Source: Ectocarpus siliculosus
Taxonomy: Eukaryota > Sar > Phaeophyceae > Ectocarpales > Ectocarpaceae
Length of the DNA: 12,732 bases
NCBI GenBank assembly: GCA_000310025.1
Contig: FN649727.1
Location: 265,772 to 278,503 of the forward strand
Reading direction: 5' to 3'
Shown here: positions 7,177 through 12,732 of the stretch, one piece after another
Layout: each line of letters opens with the position of its first letter
Numbering within the stretch: the first letter of the stretch is position 1
The notes under the pieces: generated by a model
What the model saw: only the letters and a program-made list of their open reading frames with translations
What the model was told of the DNA's origin: nothing
Database searches by the model: none
Made by a program: the position numbers and the translations under genes

Positions 7177-10100
7177 GTGGGTGGTGTGCTATGTTCCGGC
7201 AAGAAGTGTAGTCTGTTCATGGGTCGAGTACTTCAAAGTATTGCGAAAAATCTGGTTGAATTCTCGCGAACCTACTACCGTGATTCGCAGAGAGCGGTGA
7301 ATAATGTCTTCGTCTCAGCAATGCCGCACACCTTGGAATACACCTACACTACGTACGGCGTTGCTGTACAGAGGGCATGAAAAAGGGGAATTCAGACAAG
7401 GTGCTTTATCATTTCGCAACAGCGGAGACGTCCTGGCCCCTAAAAAGCTCCTTGTATGCGCCGAACTGACAACTGCTTCGTGAGTTTCCAACGAACCCGC
7501 CTTACGCATACAACAGCATACATACGAGGGAGGTACACACGTTGTACTGGCCGCTGGTCTCTTTAGACGTGTGTCCATCGTTTGAAAGGCATGCTCGGCG
7601 TGCGTACATTCCCCCGCCGCCTTTCTATTGCTTCCCATCCGGGCAGGAAGCGGAGAGAGAAAGAGTGCTTCTGGCTGAGCTCGCGGAAGAGAGGAAGAAG
7701 CGCCAAAAGGCAGAGGAGAAAGCGGCGCTTATGGCCAGACGTGCCGCCGAACACGTCGAGAAGATCGAGGCGGCGCGGGCCGGATCCGTGGCCAGAGACG
7801 CCGAGGTGCTGCAGCGGCAGAGAGAAGCCAGAAGGCGAAGGGTTTACGAGAACAGGGTCAAGGTCAAGAATGACTTTGACGCGGCGTGGGAGGTAAAGCT
7901 GAGGGAGACCGTCGAGAGAGAGATGGAGTTGGCCAAGGAGTGGCTCGCGACGGACCCCGAGGCACCGTTCAAGGTCCAGAAGGAGATGAAGATCCTCAAG
8001 AGGAAGTTCTACGCGGCGCCACTGCCGGAGACGGCGGAACTGGAGAGGGCGCTGAGGGACCCGGCCAACTACATCTTCGCGCACATGGCCAACCTGATCT
8101 ACAAGGAGAATAAGACGCTTCAGATGTTCTTCAACCAGTTCGACAAGGAGGTTGGTTCGCGGTGTAACCGACACGGGATGGGGGGGTGTCAACCCCGAGG
8201 TCTTTGTCGTTGTTGCGTTGGGTATGATACCAACTGCCTGATGGCTAAACGACGTCAGGGTGAAAAACTGAGCCGCGTGTTTTCCATGTGATGTTTACGG
8301 GGAACTAACTGGCAGCAGAGGATTCTGAGAGCCATCGCCGACGGTAACCAAGGGCAAGGGGCGTCTTGTGGGATCCACCGCTATGCGGAGATCGATCCCT
8401 CCATTCATATGCGCGTCAGCTCTGGCGTGTGTTCTTCGCGATGCTGTGTTCATTGAAACTAGTGCAGCTGCCCGGTTTGTTGTTGCCATGGATTGTTGTT
8501 GCACGTGAGAAGGAGCCTGCAGGACATACTCACTCCAAAAACGCACAGCGAGGCATAGAGTCACAACAAATATGGCTCGAATGAAAAACGTCTCAAGCCC
8601 ACACAATGAAGCACAGCCGCGGCCACCATACTGTTGATTTTCTCCTAGCCAACCCGTTCGCTACCTCCCTCCATCCCTGTCACAATCCGCCCTCCCTCCC
8701 TCGGCACCCACGCTGTACCTCAAGGGGGACGGCTACCTCACGCACGAGGAGTTCAAGGGCATGGTGTCCAGCCTCAACGTCAAGCTGTCGAGGGAGCAGA
8801 TCCGGTCCGTGATCCGAACGATCGACCTGGACGGCGGCGGTTTCATCGACTTTCCGGAGTTCGAGGCTGCGGTGAAGAGACACGAAGACGTGAGTAGAGC
8901 CGTCCAAACAAGTCGGAAGTGCACCTTGCCGCTGGCGGCTGCTGTTTTAGGACATCCTGAGACACGTGAAGATGCGCAGCAGTAAGCAGCCCGGTGTAGT
9001 GGCACGTAGGAGCAAGAGGAGAACATGGCACTATTCAGGCAGTGCCACTATTCGATATATCGGGTTCATGTACATGATGAGGTTGTGACATTGTGACGTC
9101 GCTAAGAGTATCGGCAGTTAGTTCCACTATTCAAGTTGCCACTATTTCGGGCTGCTTACGGTAGGCTCTACTCCAGAAACGAAGAAATAGTGTATCGCAT
9201 CGCCGACAAGCAAAGGACGCCGCCCAGTCAAGAAGACGAGGCTGACGGTGTCCATATCAAACGCCCGCCAAAGGCTGTTCTTTCAGTTCAAAGACGAGTA
9301 CGGAGTCAAGCAGGCTCAAGCAAAACATACGCCACAGACACGCCAACGCGCCGTATGGCCATGAAAGGGCTGGGGTAGGGGAAGGCTTACCACAACGACC
9401 AGGATGGAAAAACAAGAACAATGTCGTACGGTACTACCCTTCGATATGACTGCGTCGCCAACGGTCTCAAGACAAAGGCAGTCGACAACGGCCAAGCATA
9501 CTCGGAAAAGACCAGCACACACGCACCACAGGCGGACACGAAAGGCACACTACCCCCCCAATTCCACGCTGAACATCTCGTGAATGACCGGTGGCACCGC
9601 AGGTATGCGGGCAGGCCGGGTCGGTCTGGAAGATGTACGTGTCGCCGGTACACGCCATCATGACTTTCCACAACGTAGAGACGAACGAGATACTCTGGGA
9701 CTACAAGGCCACCGACAAGGACCTGTTGAGAGTGGTGAAGGACAATATCGTCGGCCTGGAGGGGATCGAGGCCAAGAAGAGGGCTGTTGAGGACCGGGAA
9801 AAGGAGTGGGAAGAGCTCCTTAGGAACAGGTGCGTTCCAAAGGAACGAAGATGAAGGGTGTCGGGTTCAATCCGGTTGGCAGACTGCTTGCGTTCTTCTT
9901 ATTTTGATGGCTTGTGTCGTTGTCGCCGTCTCCATCATCGCTATCGTTCCAGTATTTGTTGTGGTTGTTGTTGTTGTTGCGAGTAGTGGTGGCAATGGCA
10001 TCGTTGTTGCATACTTCTACAACAGTCAAACCCTCAGCCGCCTCCGTATCATGTTGTATGTCCTCGTCGTGAGCAACGAGGCGGATCTTTCTGAAAGCCC

Positions 10101-12732
10101 TTGCGGATGGCTGCTCGAAAGGAGCCTCACCTTCATGTGGTTGCATCTTCATCTCCAGGGGAACACAAACAAAATGTTCGATTCTGAGTAAACTCTTGCC
10201 GAGGTGATGGGGAGCGCTTATTTCTGCTGTCCAACACTAGAACATGATTGGCTCAAGAGATGAGCCGGGCACCTCTCAGATACAGACACGGTACACAATC
10301 AACGATGTGCGCCACGGTGTACATCGACTCCTTGCCAACCCCGTCCGGCCCGTCCACCTCTGTGTCGATTTCCAGCCTGCCGAGGATTACATCTATATGA
10401 AGAGAGCAAGAATACACGGCCCTCGGTGTCTCTAAAGACTGATTGACTACCTCCAAGGAATGCAACAAACATGTCGCCCCCGTCCTTAACGTCAGAATTC
10501 CTAGGCACAAATACCCCCACACACACACACACACCGCCGCCGCCGCCGCCACCGCCGCCAAACCGGTACTACTCATCACCTCAGGGCCGCAACAACGATG
10601 CAGCGGCAGTACCACGCTTGGGCCGCTCGCAAGAGGCGGGCCTTGCTGCGGTGGAAGTGGGACGTTGAAAAGGCCCGGGCGAAAAACAGGGAGACCACCC
10701 TCATGGCCACGAGGATACAGTGCTGGTGGAGGATCCTGCGGGCGAAATGGCTCGCCCTGCAGCTGCTGCAGATCACGATAGAGGTGCTCTGGGACCCGGG
10801 CTTGAACCAGCAGTACTACTTCAACCACGGGCTGGAGCAGGCGGCGTGGGAAGTCCCGAGCATGCTACGGCGGTGGCGCGGGCGGGGTGCGAAGATGCCG
10901 AGCGTTCCGGAATGGGTTCTTATCTCGAGGCTCTTCGGCCAGGTGCGAGTGTTCTTGAAAAATCTGGCCGCCTAATTCCGACGCCCGTTGGACGACAACC
11001 TGGATAACCCTAGAGTGTGGTTCCTATTTAGGGGGGGCGTCGAAACCGATCGGAGTAGTAGAACCGACTCTCGGATATAGAATTAGTTCGGCGGCTTGCA
11101 AGAGAATACACACATGGGGCACTTGTTTGTACATGCACGTGCGGCTTGCGCTGCGAGAGAACGATGCACCAGTACACTGTACGGAATACTCGGCGGGGGG
11201 AGACTATCCTGTCTTCAACTTTCTGCGTGTTCGTACCAAGAACTGCATGCAGTGCAAGGGGTCTATTTGGGAGGGGCTGTACTATAAGATACCAAATTGC
11301 GGGGACGTCGTGATCACGCAATCGGCAAAGCAATATTCATTGACTACACCCGCACGAAAAATCACGTCCGGCACTGAGTGTGGGAGGTTGAGACCAACGT
11401 ATCAGAAGTACAGGGTCTGCGTTTTCGACGGAGCCAAACTAAGCCCCGCGAGCGGGCAAGTTATGACTGTATACTTCCCACGCCCTCCCACCAAGTCAAC
11501 CCACTCTGAATGGGCCATCGTCTCTCTACCCACCTTTCTGTCTCTCTGTCTGGTTCTTTCCCTCTCCCTCTCCCTCTCCCTCTCCCTCTCTTCGTTTCTC
11601 TGCCTGAACGAAGTCGTACTTTTACAACACCCGGAGCAGGCTACGGCAGGACGAAAAGCCGGCCGGCTACCTTCGCTGCTCCTCGTGCCAAACGCAGCTC
11701 GCCAGCCGCAGGTATCCACTTCTACAAAATACGTTATCAGTGGAATAGGATGTGTGGTGTGTTCTATGCATCCAGTCCTGTGCTATCTAAATATTCCCGA
11801 ATCGAGCTGTAGGTTGATGCGAGGCCGGCCGACCATGAAGGACGTGTCCCATGAGATCTCCGCACCCAAACGACGACCTGATCCCATAACCTCGCTGATA
11901 AGCCGAAGCCGGTGAAAAATCAATCAATCGCGATAATACTTTTGATGAGTTCTCGTCGTATGTGTTTGTAGCGTCTCTGTCGTGTACAGAGAAGCCGTAG
12001 GAAAGGTCGAACTGGCCGCTAGATCTACGTAGATGCTACAGATGTTGCTCTTGAAACCGCTCCTCGAAGTAATCGGCCTAGCAGAAGGTCGCCTGACCTC
12101 CACCCGCCGTGTGTGTGTGTGTTCGATATCGCACCACCAGTGTTGGCGACCTTGTTCGCGAGCAGCAAACACCCTCCACTCGCAAATTCTTTGGTACAGG
12201 TGTTGAAAGGGCTAGACCCTCTTTGTGATACATTGATACACGCGAGATGACATCGCCGATGAGCGATGATGCGCGTTCAACACCGTCGAGAATCAGCAAG
12301 TGATACTTGTATGCAACACGTTTTCGCCATGCAGCATGCGCTAATTCGTAGCTTACATACGTAATATTTTTTGGCCTTAACGGGGCTTTTGTTTTCGAAA
12401 AGCATGCAAAATGTTTGGTTTCTTCAAATGGCGTGGTCATATCTTTTTCGTTACTATCATGCGCCATATACGAGGAACGAAACACGAAAAATGTATAGAG
12501 GACGGCGGTAGGGTTAACATCACCCCAACCACCAGGTGCACGGTCGAGGAGCGAGACCTGTGCTTCGTCTGCTTCCGGGGAGAGCACCTCGAGGGAGAAG
12601 AACGCCTCTGGCACAACTGGGAAACCTCCAAGGCTTTCACGTGCCAGGTCTGCGCCCAGCGCGACGCGACCCTCGTGTGCGCCGAGTGCCCCGACAAGGG
12701 CCCGGAGAGCAGAGGCGGCAAGAGGGGGAAAC
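5902..12732 (+). CDS. Large multidomain protein: EF-hand, Sfi1/IQ-like helices, coiled coil, WW-like and B-box zinc fingers (3' partial)
   Basis: The exons are 5902-7176, 7647-8150, 8725-8889, 8951-8981, 9228-9352, 9603-9829, 10585-10942, 11614-11711 and 12536 to the edge. All junctions are GT-AG and the phases agree throughout, giving about 993 codons so far. By residue: degenerate EF-like segments about 83-101 and 126-145; basic Trp-rich helical repeats about 245-410; charged coiled coil about 426-520; EF-hand loops 591-602 and 627-638; WW-like 709-734; IQ motif near 820; WW-like 845-867 and 886-911; B-box zinc fingers from 917. I do not recognise a named gene. Calcium and calmodulin/centrin binding plus protein-interaction and zinc-finger modules suggest a scaffold, perhaps cytoskeletal; this is inference. 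The start is uncertain: an in-frame TGA lies at 5896-5898, but residues 1 to about 60 look unconserved, and a 5' exon splicing in near 6058 is possible. Confidence 0.85.
7177..7646 (+). other. Intron 1 of multidomain gene
   Basis: The intron runs from GTGGGTGG to CCGGGCAG. The upstream reading frame remains open to about 7380, but the sequence there is compositionally unlike the exon. I see nothing else in it. Confidence 0.75.
7647..8150 (+). CDS. Multidomain gene exon 2: coiled coil and start of EF-hand
   Basis: This exon has 168 codons in phase 0 after acceptor CCGGGCAG|GAA. It opens with a Glu/Lys/Arg/Ala-rich heptad-like helix (EAEREREV-type composition, EERKKRQKAEEKAAL), followed by a longer helical region with TDPEAPFKVQKEMKILKRKF. 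It ends FFNQFDKE, the entering helix and first three loop residues of an EF-hand that is completed by the next exon. The donor is GAG|GTTGGT, a weaker match than the others. Confidence 0.85.
8151..8724 (+). other. Intron 2 of multidomain gene
   Basis: The intron runs from GTTGGTTC to CTCAAG and splits an EF-hand loop in phase 0. It has a C/T-rich segment near 8664-8705 before the acceptor. I see no gene or repeat of note in it. Confidence 0.8.
8725..8889 (+). CDS. Multidomain gene exon 3: EF-hand pair
   Basis: This exon has 55 codons in phase 0. It starts GDGYLTHEEF, which completes the loop D-K-E|G-D-G-Y-L-T-H-E-E begun in the previous exon. The second loop is D-L-D-G-G-G-F-I-D-F-P-E, with Asp at 1, 3 and 9, Gly at 6, Ile at 8 and Glu at 12, a canonical calcium-binding arrangement. 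The acceptor is CTCAAG|GGG and the donor GAC|GTGAGTAG. The following intron is only 61 bp. Confidence 0.9.
8951..8981 (+). CDS. Multidomain gene exon 4 (31-nt small exon)
   Basis: The acceptor is TTTTAG|GAC and the donor A|GTAAGC. It encodes DILRHVKMRS plus one base. Its phase 1 exit fits the exon starting at 9228, where A plus TC makes Ile and the protein continues RSIKKTRLTVSIS. Confidence 0.7.
8982..9227 (+). other. Intron 4 of multidomain gene, with paired CACTATT repeats
   Basis: The intron runs from GTAAGCAG to CGCCCAG. It contains CACTATT copies at 9029, 9046, 9125 and 9140 and two perfect palindromes, CGATATATCG at 9053-9062 and TCATGTACATGA at 9066-9077. Confidence 0.65.
9029..9149. 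repeat. Duplicated CACTATTC pair flanking palindromes
   Basis: A segment of about 30 bp with two CACTATTC copies (9029 and 9046) is echoed by another pair (9125 and 9140, the last reading CACTATTTC). The members of each pair are about 16 bp apart. The two palindromes lie between the pairs. Confidence 0.55.
9228..9352 (+). CDS. Multidomain gene exon 5
   Basis: The acceptor is CGCCCAG|TC in phase 1, and the reading is KKTRLTVSISNARQRLFF then QFKDEYGVKQAQ. The exit must be phase 0 to meet the next exon. GCC|GTATGG at 9353 satisfies this, and an alternative GGA|GTCAAG at 9305 also would, so the 3' boundary is uncertain. I do not recognise a domain. Confidence 0.6.
9353..9602 (+). other. Intron 5 of multidomain gene
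   Basis: The intron runs from GTATGGCC to GGCACCGCAG. The 5' boundary depends on the exon 5 donor choice. I see no other feature. Confidence 0.5.
9603..9829 (+). CDS. Multidomain gene exon 6: WW-like module and charged helix
   Basis: The acceptor is CCGCAG|GTA (an alternative GGGCAG|GCC lies 12 bp on, same phase) and the donor AACAG|GTGCGT, phase 2. The segment WKMYVSPVHAIMTF then HNVETNEILWDY matches the WW layout: Trp, then an aromatic strand ending F-x-N, then Trp eight residues after the Asn. A charged helix follows (LEGIEAKKRAVEDREKEWEE). Confidence 0.8.
9830..10584 (+). other. Intron 6 of multidomain gene
   Basis: The intron runs from GTGCGTTC to CACCTCAG. It holds a GTT-rich microsatellite at about 9957-9980 and a (CA)n followed by (CCG)n tract at about 10519-10560 just before the acceptor. 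No coding sequence is supported. Confidence 0.8.
10519..10560 (+). repeat. (CA)n-(CCG)n compound microsatellite
   Basis: About nine CA units pass directly into a run of CCG triplets with one interruption (CCA), ending about 25 bp before the exon 7 acceptor. Confidence 0.85.
10585..10942 (+). CDS. Multidomain gene exon 7: IQ motif and WW-like module
   Basis: The acceptor is CACCTCAG|G, whose single base completes the split AGG codon from exon 6. The donor is GGCCAG|GTGCGAGT. A basic Trp-rich helix carries the IQ motif IQCWWRILRAKW, which fits IQxxxRxxxx. Then comes LWDPGLNQQYYFNHGLEQAA with WEVP, where YYFNH and the Trp-x-x-Pro ending are typical WW features, although the first strand is two residues short. 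The exon ends PEWVLISRLFGQ, the first half of a further WW module. Confidence 0.85.
10943..11613 (+). other. Intron 7 of multidomain gene
   Basis: The intron runs from GTGCGAGT to GAACGAAG and splits the third WW-like module. The final 90 bases are an almost pure CT tract. I see no gene in the rest. Confidence 0.75.
11519..11602 (+). repeat. CT-rich tract with CCCTCT hexamer repeat
   Basis: An uninterrupted set of about five CCCTCT units near 11560-11590 lies inside a longer pyrimidine stretch and ends about 12 bp before the exon 8 acceptor, so it forms that acceptor's polypyrimidine tract. Confidence 0.85.
11614..11711 (+). CDS. Multidomain gene exon 8: second half of degenerate WW module, start of B-box
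   Basis: The acceptor GAACGAAG|TCG follows a long CT-rich tract, and the donor is CGCAG|GTATCC in phase 2. The protein is SYFYNTRSRLRQDEKP, then AGYLRCSSCQTQLASR. Joined to exon 7 this gives a 26-residue Trp-to-Pro span, the same length as the YAP WW domain, with G-Q-x-Y-F-x-N aligned and Asp in place of the second Trp. CSSC begins the zinc finger. Confidence 0.8.
11712..12535 (+). other. Intron 8 of multidomain gene
   Basis: The intron runs from GTATCCAC to ACCACCAG. It contains a (GT)n run at about 12109-12122. Open frames on the opposite strand across it show no domain. Confidence 0.75.
12536..12732 (+). CDS. Multidomain gene exon 9: tandem B-box-type zinc fingers, cut by window end
   Basis: The acceptor is CACCAG|G TGC in phase 2. 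With the CSSC of exon 8 it reads C-x2-C-x8-C-x7-C-x2-C-x4-H-x8-H, which fits a B-box; the fourth ligand position is Glu rather than Cys or Asp. A second set begins CQVCAQRDATLVCAEC (C-x2-C-x8-C-x2-C) and is incomplete at the edge. B-boxes usually mediate protein interaction in TRIM-like proteins. No RING precedes it here. Confidence 0.85.
   Translation, partial: MHGRGARPVLRLLPGRAPRGRRTPLAQLGNLQGFHVPGLRPARRDPRVRRVPRQGPGEQRRQEGE

Noticed and set aside
7563-8192. Minus-strand Leu/Arg-rich frame of 209 residues
   Set aside because: It is the complement of the coiled-coil exon; its composition is the expected mirror of Glu/Lys/Arg codons.
8951-9603. Possible frameshift in the plus-strand gene, because exon 8951-8981 ends in phase 1 while exon 9603 starts in phase 0
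   Set aside because: The exon at 9228-9352 enters in phase 1 and leaves in phase 0 with a sensible reading, so no indel is needed.
9787-10191. Plus-strand frame with a strongly hydrophobic Val/Ile run resembling a membrane segment
   Set aside because: The run comes from GTT/GTC microsatellite sequence past the exon 6 donor; it is intron read-through.
12078-12614. Minus-strand frame of 178 residues at the right end
   Set aside because: It covers an intron and the complement of the B-box exon, with no domain or sensible composition.

Overview
This is eukaryotic nuclear DNA, most likely from a photosynthetic stramenopile and probably a brown alga. The evidence is intron-rich genes with GT-AG junctions, moderately GC-rich exons, long repeat-rich introns, and a haem/chlorophyll-pathway enzyme whose N-terminus looks like a heterokont plastid-targeting leader (hydrophobic signal peptide ending in an ASAFAP-like E-A-F-V-P motif). 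The species assignment is inference. The window holds two divergently transcribed genes that share an upstream region of about 400 bp.

Minus strand, 5502 down to 143: uroporphyrinogen III decarboxylase (UROD/hemE). It has five coding exons (5502-5191, 2706-2401, 2017-1817, 1394-1200, 445-143) and four introns, all in phase 0. The family's functional residues are present in order. However, exon 2 as printed carries three separate one-base insertions within about 125 bp (near 2634, 2595 and 2516). Without them the spacing between catalytic residues equals that of human UROD; with them the frame reaches an early stop. Either the assembly has local errors or this copy is a recent pseudogene.

Plus strand, from about 5902 past the right edge: a large multidomain gene of at least nine exons (about 993 codons in the window, 3' end missing). 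I could join the exons in consistent phase. The product has degenerate EF-hand-like segments, a basic Trp-containing helical array resembling Sfi1/IQ-type calmodulin- or centrin-binding repeats, a charged coiled coil, a canonical EF-hand pair, three WW-like modules around an IQ motif, and B-box-type zinc fingers cut by the window end. I do not recognise it as a named gene. The domains suggest a calcium-responsive scaffold, possibly at the cytoskeleton, centrosome or flagellum, but that is inference.

The non-coding parts hold a 37-bp-period degenerate tandem repeat in UROD intron 2, a hairpin and GCACTATACCGG repeat cluster in the 2.5-kb UROD intron 1, a 20-bp perfect palindrome in the shared promoter region that belongs to a small dispersed motif family, a paired CACTATTC repeat with palindromes in the plus-strand gene, and several microsatellites or homopolymers that serve as polypyrimidine tracts. 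I see no rRNA, tRNA, CRISPR array or recognisable transposase. The two genes have no evident shared pathway; they share only the divergent upstream region.
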